DNA of 64,000 nucleotides from Callorhinus ursinus (Eukaryota > Chordata > Mammalia > Carnivora > Otariidae), in the NCBI RefSeq assembly GCF_003265705.1, contig NW_020313285.1, positions 19,988,711 through 20,052,710 on the forward strand. Reading direction: 5' to 3'. The number at the start of each line of letters is the position of its first letter. Positions within the stretch are counted from its first letter, which is position 1. Below, piece by piece: positions 36,607 through 49,600 of the stretch. The notes under the pieces are model-generated. The model worked only from the letters and a program-made list of their open reading frames with translations, was not told the DNA's origin and did no database searches. A program made the translations under genes and the position numbers.

Positions 36607-38629
36607 CCTTCCTTTTACCCCTCTTAGGAAACTAATAGAGCATGAGGTCCAGGAAATGGGTTCCAACAGGAGAGAAGAGAAGGGAAGTCTAAGAACTTGA
36701 GATCTCTAGGAGACTTAAGGAGCTACCGGTCTGGATTATAGAAGATTGAAGGGCCCAGGGGAAAAAATGAGTTAATAGATTATTTATTTGTGGCATCTGG
36801 AAAATAGTATTGATAGGAATTTAACAGATCTGTTAGACTTCTGGAATTATTAGTTGTGTGTACTTAAGATTAAGCAAATGAAGTAACAAGTCAATAATCA
36901 GCTTTACTTAAAGCACTGTTCAAGAAAAAATATAATCATAGTACATACTTGGCTCAAGAATGAATAATATTTGTACATGTAATAAACATCAGATATTGAT
37001 TTAACCAACATTTTTTATGTAACTTTTTTGAGGGGAATGGGAATGGGAGTGGGTAGAATGATGTAAGAAAGCTACTTCATTTGCCACAATAGCAAATCGG
37101 CAAATGATGTCTTGGCAAATTAATAATAGCAGTATAAGCATATTATCTAGCAATACACAAAGTAAGTGTTAGAAGAGGTGGCTAAGAGTTTAAATTTGTT
37201 GTTTCTGGAAGCAGTATGGGAGGAGGCTTAGAAATTGCTCTGTTATCTCTTGTAGCATCTGTCTTTTTAAACTATGTATTTTGGAGGAAAATAGTCTTTA
37301 AAAAGTGATGTGTATAGATAATAGACAAGAGAGAAGTCAGTGATTTTAGCTCTGCCTCTAAAAAAAAAAAATAAAGGAATTCTTAGCTGGATTGAATTCC
37401 TCATTAGTTATTTCATTTAGTCTTTCAGCTTGCTAGCCAGCTAAACATAGAAATTCTTATTGTCTCATGCCTTACTTTCCAATGGCAGCTGTCCCATCAT
37501 TCTGTAAAGGGAACAGCAGTTGGTCATACACAGTAGAAGGAAACAATTGTAATCAGATGTTAACCACATAATTACAACACTGATTCAGTACAAAGAAAGA
37601 CAAAAAAAACAGTACAAATACTGACTTACAGAGCCTCTCATTCCTCAGGTACATCCCTAGTTCAGGCAGGGAAGTATGACCTAGTTAACTTAAAAACAGA
37701 TTGATTTTGTTGCTGCTGAATGATGTGAGAGTCAAAGTGAGATTTTTGGAAGTAAAATTACATTGACAGATATGGGAAGGTTGTAAAAGAGCTGAACTGA
37801 TACAGAGTTTAAAGAAATCACGTTGGCTTCGATTTCCTATAGGGAAGGGTAGTCAGACATTTCTATGTGATTGGTCATTTGGGAGATTGTCAATGTTTGA
37901 ATAAATTTAACCTTTTAAAAAATAGGTCTCAAAATATTTAGGCCTTGTTGGATATATTTTCATTATGATCATGTTTAGAAAACTGATTTTGAATGGAAGA
38001 CTTCTACCTAGGAAATGTTATTTTTTTCACTAGGGAAAAGTTGACTGAAGAACATAAAATGTGAAGTGTCTCACACTAAGAAAGATGAAATGTTCAAAAT
38101 TGGAAACAGAGGCTTTCAGGGCATCTTAGTAGCTGACCTCAGCGTCACACTCTAATATCAGCTCCTAGTTCAGTGCTTAGGCCAGCTGTGAATGTGCTTT
38201 CTTATCTCCCTCCTGGAGTCTCCCCATGTCCTTCTGTAGTATCCCTGCACCTGGCATTCCTTGTTCTTAAATGTCCAATCAGTTGTAATCTTTTCCAAAG
38301 TGTTTTGTTTGATTCTTGCTAGCTGGAAGTGCTCACCTCTGTTGAACTCTCACTACATTAAATTCTCTGTGTTATGATTGTGTTTAAATATGCCTTCTCT
38401 CCTACAGAACAGGAGTGGTATCTTTTCTGGATTTTCTGTTTTCCAGAGCTCTTTACACAGGCCTAAATCCTTAGAGTGCTTTTGGTTTAGTTATTATGTA
38501 TATATACATTCAAGGTTCTACAAAGCCGCCCTTCCTGAAAGTAAATTGTTTTAATAGGTTTACAATTTTACTGAATCCTTTCTGTCTACCCTTTAATATG
38601 TATGGGATATTTGCTTTAGTCTTTGCTGA

Positions 38630-38926
<297 letters not shown>

Positions 38927-39359
38927 TGATTAAAGAAATGACCCTTGAGAATCAGCAGTTGTTATACTGCTGGCCCTCTGGGTGAATTGTTAAATGCTAA
39001 GAGGTAGCTATTTTTGACTCTGTGTTCTTTGGTAATTATTTGATTTCCAGAAGAGTTTTGGATTTTATTTTGCCATATACCGTATGTTTTTTAAAAATGA
39101 AAGTAGCTGTATTTTTCCACAGCAATAGAAAAAACAATCCTAAAATTTGTAAACAACCATAAAAGACCCAAGAATAGCCAAAGCAATCTTGAGAAAGAAG
39201 AATCAAGCTGGAAGCATCACACTGCCTGATTTCAAACTATATTACAAAGCTGTAGTAATTTTTTAAACAAATTTTTAAAAATTGAAGTATAATTAATTCA
39301 TAGTTTTAAAGATACCATAGGTAAAACAGTGTGGGATTGGCATTAAAACAGACCTATAG

Positions 39360-39571
39360 GGGCCCCTGGGTGGCTCAGTTGCTGAGTGTCTGCCTTTGGC
39401 TCAGGTCACGATCCCAGAGTCCTGGGATCGAGCCCCACGTCGGGTTCCCTCCTCGGCAGGAAACCTGCTTCTCTCTCTCTCCCACTCCCCCTGCTTGTGT
39501 TCCCTCTCTCGCTGTCTCTCTCTCTGTCAAATAAATAAATAAAATCTTTAAAAAAAAACAAAAACAAAAAC
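39360..39571 (+). mobile_element. CanSINE (sense) nested in L1
   Basis: Head 'ggggcccctgggtggctcagttgctgagtgtctgcc', body with 'cgagccccacgtcgggttccctcctcgg', tail 'aaataaataaataaaatctttaaaaaaaacaaaaac'. A perfect 14-bp duplication, AAACAGACCTATAG, lies at 39346-39359 and 39572-39585. Confidence 0.97.
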
Positions 39572-40109
39572 AAACAGACCTATAGATAGTGGAGCAGAAG
39601 AGAGAGCCCAGAAATAAACCCACACTTAGATGGACAGTTAATTTATGACAGAGGAGCTAAGAATATACAATGGGGAAAGGAGAGTCTCGTCAATAAATGA
39701 TGTTGGGAAAATTGGACAACCACATGCAGAAGAATGAAGCTGGGCCACTATCTGACACCATAGACAAAAATTAAGTCAAAAGGGATTAAAGACTTGAACA
39801 TAAGACCTAAAACCGTAAAGCTCCTAGAAGAAAACATAGGCAGGCAGCTCCTTGACATTGGTCTTGGCGTTGATTTTTTGAATTGACCCCAAAAGCAAAA
39901 GAAGCAAAAAATAAACACGTTTCACTACATCAAACAAAAAAATTTCTGCACACAAAGGGAACCATTAATAAAATGAAAAGGCAACCTACTGAATGGGAGA
40001 AAATATTTGAAAATCATATATCTGATGAGGGGATAATATGCAAAATACATAAAGAACTCATACAGCTCAATATCAAAAGCAAACATTCCAATTAAAAAAT
40101 GGGCAGAGG

Positions 40110-40304
40110 GGGCACCTGGGTGGCTCAGTTGTTAAGCTTCTGCCTTTGGCTCAGGTCATGATCCCAGGGTCCTGGGATCAAGCCCCACATCGGGCTCCCT
40201 GCTCCACAGGAAGCCTGCTTCTCCCTCTTCCACTCCCCCTGCTTGTGTTCCCTCTCTCCCTGTGTCTCTCTCTGTCAAATAAATAAATAAAATCTTTAAA
40301 AAAT
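40110..40304 (+). mobile_element. CanSINE (sense) nested in L1
   Basis: Head 'gggcacctgggtggctcagttgttaagcttctgcc', tail 'aaataaataaataaaatctttaaaaa'. A perfect 14-bp duplication, AAAATGGGCAGAGG, lies at 40096-40109 and 40305-40318, within the L1 text 'aaaaaatgggcagaggacctgaatagg'. Confidence 0.97.
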
Positions 40305-40584
40305 AAAATGGGCAGAGGACCTGAATAGGCCTTCTTCCCAGGAAGACATAATACACATGACCAACAGGTACATGAAAAGGTGCTCTCCATCATTAATCAT
40401 CAGGGAAATACAAATTGAAACCACAATGAGTTATGTGTCACCTTATACTTGTTAGAGTAGCTATTATCAGAAAGACTAGAAATGACAAGTGTTGGCAAGG
40501 ATGTGGAGAAAAGGAAATCCTCATGCGGTTGGTGGGAATGCAGATTGGTACAGCCACTGTGAAAAACAGTATGGAGTTTCCCAA

Positions 40585-40765
40585 ACTGAACGTTGCTGGT
40601 GGGGAGGGGGTTGAGGGGATGGGGTAAACTGGCTGATGGACATTGAGGAGGGCTCGTGATGTAAATGAGTACTGGGTATTCTATAAGGCTGATGAATCAC
40701 TGACGTCTCCCTCTGGAACCAATAATATATGTTGAATAATTGAATTTAAATTAAAAAAAAAAGAA
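40585..40765 (+). mobile_element. Short L1 3' end inserted in the older L1
   Basis: A block ending in poly(A), with 'gtaaactggctgatggacattgaggagggctcgtgatgtaaatgagtactgggtattctat', typical of carnivore L1 3' ends. It interrupts the L1 phrase 'aacagtatggagtttcc', which is repeated as 'aaagtatggaatttcc' after the tail (about 40567 and 40767), a probable target duplication. Confidence 0.75.
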
Positions 40766-41239
40766 AGTATGGAATTTCCTCAGAAAATTAAAAATAGAAG
40801 TGCCACGTAATCCAGAAATTCCATTTTTTGGTAGTTATTTGAAGAAAACAAAAACACTAACTTGAAAACATATGCAGTCCCAGGTTCATTGCAGCATGAT
40901 TTATAATAGGACACAGAAGCAACCTAAGTGTCTATTGATGGATGAATGGATAAAGAAATTGTGGCATATTCAGCCATAAAAAAGAATGAAATCTTGTCAT
41001 TTGTGACAACATGGCTGACCTTGGGGGTATTAAGCTAAATGAAGTAAGCCAGGGAAAGACAGGATTTTTCTTAAATGTGAAATCTAAAAAAAAAACCAAA
41101 ACCCTGATCATAGATACTGAGAACAGGTTAATAGTTGCCAGAGGCAAGGAGTAAGAGAAATGGATGAACTGGTTTTGTTTTGTTTTTTTTTTTTTTAGTT
41201 GAAATTAATTGAATGTTGTGAAAAAAGCAAACAGTTTTA

Positions 41240-41515
41240 GAGAGATGATCCTTTAAGAATAATGAAAAAAAATTCACTTTCTCTTTTCATCCTGTCTTCT
41301 TTCTCTCACTGCTTGATTTTTCTTGATAGCCTATATTATAGTCCAACAGATTGTTTGTATTTATATTCTTTCCTTTCCTCCTCTCCCTATCTTGACTATA
41401 AACTCCATGAAAAAGGGAATTTTAGCCTCCTTTTTTTACTGCTACATCCCCAGTCCCTGTATCAGAGCCAAGCATACAGTAGACCCTCAAGAAAATTTGT
41501 GAAATGAATGGGTAA
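41240..41515 (+). repeat. LINE-2 3' end (sense)
   Basis: 'cctatcttgactataaactccatgaaaaagggaatttta', then 'actgctacatccccagtccctg' and 'agccaagcatacagtagaccctcaag...gtgaaatgaatgg' match the L2 terminus. Confidence 0.75.
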
Positions 41516-41849
41516 ACTTATAGAAATCCACACATTTACAACTAGCTATGTAAAGTGGCTGCCACTGCAACTTGAGAGTGAAGCCAAATGGTGCTAACTT
41601 GAAAGGTTTCGTAGGGAGTCCTATATGCGTGAAAGGCAGAGTGTTCTAATAGGTTATCAAAAACCTGAAGCCAGAAAAAGACTATGTGTTTGATGACTAT
41701 GACGTGGAGTACATAATCTGAAAAACTGGAAGTGTATTTAGGTATCATTCGATCATTTATTGGCCCAAAAAACTAAATTATGTATTTCCAGGCATTAAAA
41801 AAAGAAGCAGCCATATTTAACTTAAATATTTTCATATAATTTATAATAC

Positions 41850-42060
41850 AAAGTACCATTTATTAAGTACCTCTTGCATAACTGGTACTGTGATGAAAGA
41901 TACTGCATTAAATTTAATCTTCAGAACAACCATGTGAGCTAGATAGTACTCTGATTATACAGGTGGAGAAAGAAATTGATACTTGCTTCAAGAGCTTAAG
42001 TACCTTGCCTGAGGTTTCCGACCTAGGTTTCTCTGACTCTAAAGTCTGTGCTTTTTTAAC
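41850..42060 (-). repeat. MIR SINE (antisense)
   Basis: 'gtaccatttattaagtacctcttgcataactggtactgtg', 'catgtgagctagatagtactctgattatacaggtggagaaag' and 'aagtaccttgcctgagg' reproduce antisense MIR order. Confidence 0.75.
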
Positions 42061-43080
42061 TTTACTTCTTGTTACATCATTATAGACTGGAAAGTTAAAA
42101 GGCACCCCAGTTATCTTTAATTAGGTAACTGATGACCTGGTTTGCCTGGAGAAAGTTCATAAGTAGATTTTATAAAGTGCCCAGATTTCATTAATGGCAT
42201 GTCATACATGGATGCATCATTATGTCAGTTTGTCAAGAAATATTTGAATGCCTACTGTTGTAGGTGGAGTCATATGTAAGTATATTGTTTCTGGTTTCTT
42301 TACGGCATCAGTTGATGTGTTTTTTTATTTTTTTTCAAGGAGAATTAAGTATCAGCTGTTTAACTTGCTGTTAGGTATTTGTTCCAAAACTAATTTTTAT
42401 CCGTTGCCCTAGATTCAGTCTGATTACAGTTCTGTGTCACACTATATCTTGTACAAACCTTGGAGTGAAAGATACTATATTCGGTATTTATAATTACTGA
42501 GACAGGAATATAGCTGTAGCTTTTGCAAAGATTTTTAACTAGGAGTGCTGGAACTCAAAAGATTTTCTAGTTCACATTCAAATTTCCTAAGAATTACCTA
42601 ATCATTTAGTAGGGCATGACAGCCATTTTAGGATGTTGAAAAGAATTAGATGTCTAGCCGCTGTTCATGTTGGTACATTTTGTAGGAGTACAGTTTTAAT
42701 TTCCAGTGTTAATTATCAACATACAGTGTGTGATGATCTCGATACTTTAAAAGTGTCTCTGTAGAGATATACTCAAACTAGGATAATCTGTGTCCTTCCG
42801 ATTGGTTTGTAATTGTTGCAGTTTCTCCCAGCATATGATTGTAAGTACATAAAGACAAACTTCTTGATCTTGAATTCTATTTTAGTGAATTTTAGCACTG
42901 ATCTTACTATCCTGGTTTGGACCGAATACATGCAGACCTTTAGCAGGTTTTCAGTAACTAATGGGTATGCTGTCTTTTCTACTTTTCTCTTGGCTCAGGT
43001 AGCATCCTACATTTTTCTTTGTCTGTAATGTTCAGTGACAAACCGTGCTGGTAATCTTAGGACCTTTTTAATGCTTTTAG

Positions 43081-43320
<240 letters not shown>

Positions 43321-43379
43321 TAATTTCTTACCACTCTTTAAAATCAACTTTTTATTGAAAGAAAAAGAAGAAAATAGCT

Positions 43380-43629
43380 GAGGGGAAGAATGAAGGGGAG
43401 TAAGTCAGAGGGGGAGACGAACCATGAGAGACGATGGACTCTGAGAAACAAACTGAGGGTTCTAGAGGGGAGGAGGGTAGGGGGATGGGTTAGCCTGGTG
43501 ATGGGTATTCAAGGGGGCACGTTCTGCATGGAGCGCTGGGTGTTATGCACAAACAATGAATCATGGAACACTACATCAAAAACTAATGATGTAATGTATG
43601 GTGATTAACATAACAATAAAAGAATGAAA
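43380..43629 (+). mobile_element. L1 3'-UTR fragment (sense) with 20-bp target duplication
   Basis: A 5'-truncated L1 3' end: 'gggggagacgaaccatgagagacgatggactctgagaaacaaactgagggttctag', 'gttctgcatggagcgctgggtgttatgcac' and 'ggtgattaacataacaataaaa'. It is flanked by the perfect duplication AAAATCAACTTTTTATTGAA (43340-43359 and 43630-43649). About 20 bp after the left copy ('agaaaaagaag...') may be additional inserted sequence. It is the same 3' family as the antisense full-length L1 at 46229-53240. Confidence 0.95.
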
Positions 43630-44300
43630 AAAATCAACTTTTTATTGAAGTATAATTTATAAACCATAACATTTATCCATTACAAGTGTATGATTCAGTG
43701 ATTTTTAGTAAATGTATAAAGTTTTGCACCATCACCACAATCTAGTTTTAGAACACTTTCATAATCCTTTAAAAAGATATGCTGTGTGTATTTGCAGCCT
43801 GTCCCTGCTGCTGTCCTCGGCTTCAGAGACCCTCTAATCTCTTGTCTGTCTGTATATATAGATTTACCTTTTCTGAACATTTCATGTAAGTAGAATCTCA
43901 TAATGTGTAGTCTTTTGCATCTGGCTTCTTTCACTTAGCATAATGTGTTCAAGGTTCTTTCATGTTGAAACGTATCAGTAGTTTTTTCCTTTTTATTGCT
44001 GAACAGTTGTCCATTGTATGGATGTACCACAATTTTTTAGCCATTCACCAGTTGGTGTACATTTGAATTATTTCTAACTTTTGGCTAGTATGACCACTAC
44101 GGTTAGGAACATTTGCATATAACTCTTTGTGTGAGTTTTGTTTTTATTTTTCTTGGGTAAATACCTAAGAATAGAATTTCTGAGGCAATATGGTGAATTT
44201 AACTATTTAAGAAAAACTGCCAAATTTCTCCAAAGTAGCAGTGTTGTTTTATATTCTTACCACTAACATATGAGGGTTCCAGTTTCTCCACATGGCTCTT

Positions 44301-44471
44301 ATTTATTTATTTTTTAAAGATTTTATTTGAGAGAGAGAGAGAGTGTGCACAAGCAGGGGAAGCAGCAGAGGGAGAGGGAGAAGGGGAAGTGAGGTACTCC
44401 ATTCTAGGACCCTGGAATCATGACCTGAGCTGAAGGCAGACACCTAACCGACTGAGCCACCAGGCACCCTG
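44301..44471 (-). mobile_element. CanSINE (antisense) nested in old L1
   Basis: 'atttatttattttttaaagattttatttgagagag', 'tctaggaccctggaatcatgacctgagctgaaggcag' and 'gactgagccaccaggcacc'. The flank TCTCCACATGGCTCTT at about 44285 recurs as TCTCCACATGCTCTT at 44472-44486, a near-perfect target duplication of L1 sequence. Confidence 0.92.
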
Positions 44472-44820
44472 TCTCCACATGCTCTTGATACTTGTTATTG
44501 TCAGGCGTTTTGAATGTACCCATTTTAGTGGGTATGAGGTAGTGTCTTATTGTGGTTTTAATTTGCATTTCCATTTAATTTGCATTTAATTTTCCATCAT
44601 TCCCATAATGAGTAATGATGTTGAGCATTTTTCATGAACTTACTAGCTGTTCATGTATCTTTTTTCATGAAATATTTAAATCTTTTGCCCATTTTTAATT
44701 GGGTTGTTTTACTATTGAGTTGTAAGAGTTCTTTATATATTCTGGATAGAAATCCTTTATTAGATGTGTGATTTGCAGATATTTTCTCTCAGTCTGGATT
44801 GTTGTTGCATACAGAAGTTT

Positions 44821-45258
44821 CTTTTTTTTTTGGTACACTTTTATTTTCTCTTCAGTAAGTTGAAATCCTTGAGGGGTACAGTATCACAGATTCTGTTACA
44901 GATGGCTTTAGCAGGAAGGTTGCTTGGGAATTTGGCACAAACCATGCTACTGTTTCCATGAGCATGAGTTACTTTCCCCCAGATTACTCTGGTTTTGTAC
45001 AGTTTGCCACCCAGAGTCAATGTATTGTTCTTTGCTTTGTACATAGAAGCCCATCTCTTGTCTAGATAAGAGTTCAGTTTCATTTCGAGCATAAACATCT
45101 TCAATTTAAAGAAGAGCTGTGTGCTGCTCCCTCTAATTCTGGAGACCTCCCTTAGAGCCAGCAAAAATGGCCCTGGACCACAGCCTTCCAGACATATTTG
45201 TCATTTTAGGAGTCCTGTTCCCAGCAGGCCTCTACAGGTTGCAAGATGACAGAAAGAG
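44821..45258 (-). pseudogene. RPL35A: RPL35A processed pseudogene
   Basis: On the - strand this is an intronless copy of the 60S ribosomal protein L35a mRNA. The frame starting near 45196 has the mutated start of the protein. The frame running to 44841 contains clear L35a segments: YKAKNNT, then [17 protein letters not shown], then [12 protein letters not shown]. 5'-UTR-like text 'ggcctgctgggaacaggactcctaaaatgacaaatatgtctgg' (read on -) precedes it. A short A-tail follows, seen as a T run at 44820-44830 on the + strand. Compared with the functional protein there are many substitutions, at least one frameshift and an altered C-terminus, so it is non-coding. It inserted into the old antisense L1, dividing the phrase 'gcatacagaagttt...tttaattttgacggagtc'. 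Confidence 0.93.
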
Positions 45259-46679
45259 CTGAAAGTTTTTAATTTTGACGGAGTCTAGTTTATCACTTTT
45301 TTCTTCCCTTGTTTATGTTTTTGGTGTTGCATCTGAGAAATCTTCGTCTATCCCGAAGTCATGAAAATTTTCTGTTTGTCTTCTAGAAATACTGTAGCCT
45401 TAGCTTTTACATTTAGGTCTGTGATTTATTTTGAGTTAAGCTTTCTGTATGGTAAAGATCTAAATTTGTCTTTGTGTGTGTAGACCATCCCTTTGGTTCT
45501 AGCCCTATTTTGTTGAAAAGAGTATCTACCATTTCTCCATTGAATTGCCTTGGCATGTTTTTCAGAAATCAGTGGAATAAATATGAGTTTATTACAGGAC
45601 TCTGAATTTGTTCATTGATTTGTATGTCTGTACTTCATAGTCTTAAGATACTTACTAAAGCTTCATAGGAAGTTTTGAAAACGAGAAGTGTTATTCCTCC
45701 AACTTTATTCTTTTTCATAGTTGTTTAGCACTTCTGCATTCTTTGCATTTGCGTTTCATTTTAGTATCGGTTTGTTAATTTCTGCCTCCCCAAAATGCTC
45801 TCCTTGGATTTTGATAGAGATCACATTGAATCTCTAAATCAGTGCGGGATGTTTGCCATCTTCCAGTGCACAGGTGTGGTATGTCTTTCCATTTATTTAG
45901 ATCTTCCAGTACTCGATATAAATTGTTTTACTTTGCTGTTCCTAAGTGAATGGAATTTGGTTTCTTCTTAATTAAATAGATTGAAATGCAATTGATTTTC
46001 ATATATTAATCTTGTAACCTGCAACCTTCCTGAATTCATTTATTAATTCTAGTAGGGACTTTTTGTGTGGGCGCATGTTTATCTGGATTCCTTAGGGTCT
46101 TTGAAATACAAGAACATGTCAATAACAAACAGCATTTTTTTTTCACTATCCAATCTGGATGCCTTTAATTTTTTTCTCTCTCATTATTAGAGGGCATGTA
46201 TGAAAAACCTATAGCTATCATCATCCTTTTTAAAAAAATTTTTAATTGTTATGTTAATCACCACATATTACATAATTTGTTTTGGTGTACTGTTCCATGA
46301 TTCATTGTTTGTGCATAACACCCAGTGCTCCATGCAGAACGTGCCCTCTTTAATACGCATCACTGGGCTAACCCATCCTCCCACCCCTCCCCTCTAGAAC
46401 CCTCAGTTTGTTTTTCAGAGTCCATAGTCTCTCATGGTTCGTCTCCCCCTCCGATTCCCCCGCTTCATTCTTCCCCCTCCTGCTATCTTCTTCTTTTATT
46501 TTTTTCTTAACATATATTGCATTATTTGTTTCAGAAGTACAGATCTGTGATTCAACAGTCTTGCACAATTCACAGCGCTCACCATAGCACATACCCTCCC
46601 CAATGTCTATCACCCAGCCATCCCATCCCCCCACCCCACTCCAGCAACCCTCAGTTTGTTTCCTGAGATTAAGAATTCC

Positions 46680-49600
46680 TCATATCAGTGAGGTCATATG
46701 ATACATGTCTTTCTCTGATTGACTTATTTCGCTCAGCAGAACACCCTCCAGTTCCATCCACGTCGTTGCAAATGGCAAGATCTCATTCCTTTTGATGGCT
46801 GCATAATATTCCATTGTGTATATATACCACATCTTCTTTATCCATTCGTCTGTTGATGGACATCTTGGCTCTTTCCACAGTTTGGCTATTGTGGACATTG
46901 CTGCTGTAACCATTGGGGAGCACGTACCCCTTTGGATCCCTACATTTGTATCTTTGGGGTAAATACCCAGTAGTGCAATTGCTGGATCCTGTGGTAGCTC
47001 TGTTTTCAACTTTTTGAGGAACCTCCATACTGTTTTCTGGAGTGGTTGCACCAGCTTGCATTCCCACCACCAGTGTAGGAGGGTTCCCCTTTCTCCGCAT
47101 CCCCGCCAACATCTATCGTTTCCTGATTTGTTAATTTTAGCCATTCTGACGGGTGTGAGGTGGTATCTCATTGAGGGTTTGATTTGGCTTTCCCTGATGC
47201 CGAGCGATGTTGAGCACTTTTTCATGTGTCTGTTGGCCATTTGGATGTCTTCTTTGGAAAAATGTCTGTTCATGTCTTCTGCCCATTTCTTGATTGGATT
47301 CTTTGTTCTTTGGGTGTTGAGTTTGATAAGTTCTTGATAGATTTTGGATACTAGCCCTTTATCTAATATGTCATTTGCAAATACCTTCTCCCATTCTGTC
47401 GGTTGTCTTTTGGTTTTGTGGACTGTTTCTTTTGCTGTGCAAAAGCTTTTTATCTTGATGAAATCCCAAGAGTTCATTTTTGCCCTTGCTTCCCTTGCCT
47501 TTGGCGATGTTTCTAGGAAGAAGTTGCTGCGGCTGAGGTCGAAGAGGTTGCAGCCTGTGTTCTCCTTTAGGATTTTGATGGACTCCTGTCTCACGTTTAG
47601 GTCTTTCAACCATTTGGAGTCTGTTTTTGTGTGTGGTGTAAGGAAATGGTCCAGTTTCATTCTTCTGCATGTGTCTGTCCAATATTCGCAACACCATTTG
47701 TTGAAGAGGCTGTCTTTTTTCCATTGGACATTCTTTCCTGCTTTGTCAAAGATGAGTTGACCATAGAGTTGAGGGTCCATTTCTGGGCTCTCGATTCTGT
47801 TCCATTGATCTATGTGTCTGCCATACTGCCTTGATGATGACAGCTTTGTAATAGAGCTGGAAGTCCGGAATTGTGATGCCTCCAGCTTTGCCTTTTTTTT
47901 CCAGCCTTCCTCTGGCTATTCAGGGTCTCTTCTGGTTCCATACAAATTTTAGGATTCTTTGTTCCATTTCTTTGAAAAAAGTGGATGGTATTTTGATGGG
48001 GATTGCATTGAATGTGTGATTGCTCCAGGTAGCGTTGACATCTTCACAATGTTTGTTCCTCCAATCCATGAGCATGGAACGTTTTTCCATTTCTGTGTGT
48101 CTTCCTCAATTTCTTTCATGAGTATTTTGTAGTTACCTGAGTACAGATCCTTTGCCTCTTTGGTTAGATTTATTCCTAGGTATCTTATGGTTTTGGCTGT
48201 AATTGTAAATGGGATTGACTCCTTAATTTGTCTGTCTTCTGTCTTGTTGTTGGTGTATAGGAATGCCACTGATTTCTGTGCATTGATTTCATATCCTGCC
48301 ACTTGACTGAATTCCTGTATGAGTTCTAGCAGTTTTGGGGTGGAGTCTTTTGGGTTTTCCACATAGAATGAGAGTTTGAGTTCCTCTTTGCCGATTTGGA
48401 TGCCTTTGATTTCTTTTTGTTGTCTGATTGCTGTGGCTAGGACTTCTAATAATATGTTCAATAGCAGTGGTGATAGTGGACATCCCTGCCGTGTTCCTGA
48501 CCTTAGGGGGAAAGCTCTCAGCTTTTCCCCATTGAGAATGATATTCGCTGTAGGTTTTTCGTAGATGGCTTTTATGATATTGAGGTATGTACCCTCTATC
48601 CCTATACTCTGAAGGGTTTTGATCAAGAAAGGATACTGTACTTTGTCAAATGCTTTTTCTGCATCTATTGAGAGGATCATATGATTCTTGTTCTTTTGTT
48701 AATGTATTGTATCACGTTGATTGATTTGTGGATGCTGAACCAACCTTGCAGCCCAGGGATAAATCCCGCTTGGTTGTGGTGAATAATCCTTTTAATGTAC
48801 TGTTGGATCCTATTGGCTAGTATTTTGGTGAGAATTTTTGCATCCATGTTCATCAAGGGTATTGGTCTGTAATTCTCCTTTTTGATGGGGTCTTTGGTTT
48901 GGGGATCAAGGTAATGGTGGCCTTATAAAATGAGTTTGGAAGTTTTCCTTCCATTTCTGTTTTTTGGAAAGTTTCAGAAGAGTAGGTATTAATTCTTTAA
49001 ATGTTTGGTAGAATTCCCCTGGGAAGCCATCTGGCCCTGGGCTTTTGTTTGTTGGGAGATTTTTGATGACTGCTTCAATTTCCTTAGTGGCTAGAGGTCT
49101 GTTCAGGTTTTCTGTTTCTTCCTGGTTCAATTTTGGGGGTTGATACATCTCTAGGAATGCACCCATTTCTTCCAGGTTATCTAATTTGCTGGCATACAGT
49201 TGCTCATAATATGTTCTTAGAATTGTTTGTATTTCTTTGGTGTTGGTTGTGATCTCTCCTCTTTCCTTCATGATTTTGTTGATTTGGGTTATTTCTCTCT
49301 TCTTTTTGATAAGTCTGGCCAGGGGTTTATCAATCCTGTTAATTCTTTCAAAGAACCAGCTCCTGGTTTCGTTGATCTGTTCTACTGTTCTTTTGGTTTC
49401 TAGTTCATTGATTTCTGCTCTGATCATTATTATTTCTCTTCTCCTCCTGGGTTTAGGCTTCATTTGCTCTTTTTTCTCCAGCTCCTTTAGGTGTAGGGTT
49501 AGGTTGTGTATTTGAGACCTTTCTAGTTTCTTGAGAAAGGCTTGTATTGCTATATACTTTCCTCTCAGGACTGCCTTTGCTGTATCCCAAAGATCTTGAA

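Larger units (their letters stand above)
39110..41180 (+). mobile_element. 5'-truncated L1 (sense): ORF2 3' part and 3' UTR, decayed
   Basis: The C-terminal ORF2 region is recognisable, from 'gcaatcttgagaaagaagaatcaagctgg' through 'caacctactgaatgggagaaaatatttg' and 'aatgacaagtgttggcaaggatgtggagaaaagg' to the 3' sequence 'ggaaagacaggatttttcttaaatgtgaaatc'. Reading frames are broken throughout. It is interrupted by CanSINEs at 39360-39571 and 40110-40304 and by a short L1-type 3' end at about 40585-40765. Confidence 0.92.
43640..46228 (-). mobile_element. Old L1 (antisense), 3' UTR to RT region
   Basis: Antisense old L1. It starts with 3'-terminal text 'tttattgaagtataatttataaaccataac', then 'gccattcaccagttggtgtacatttgaattatttctaac', 'gttctttatatattctggatagaaatcctttattag' and ends in reverse-transcriptase coding text. 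It is interrupted by a CanSINE (44301-44471) and the RPL35A pseudogene (44821-45258). Frames are decayed. Confidence 0.88.

Noticed and set aside
47014..47760. Open frames of 107 and 138 codons on the + strand within the L1
   Set aside because: They are the complement of L1 ORF2 C-terminal coding sequence.
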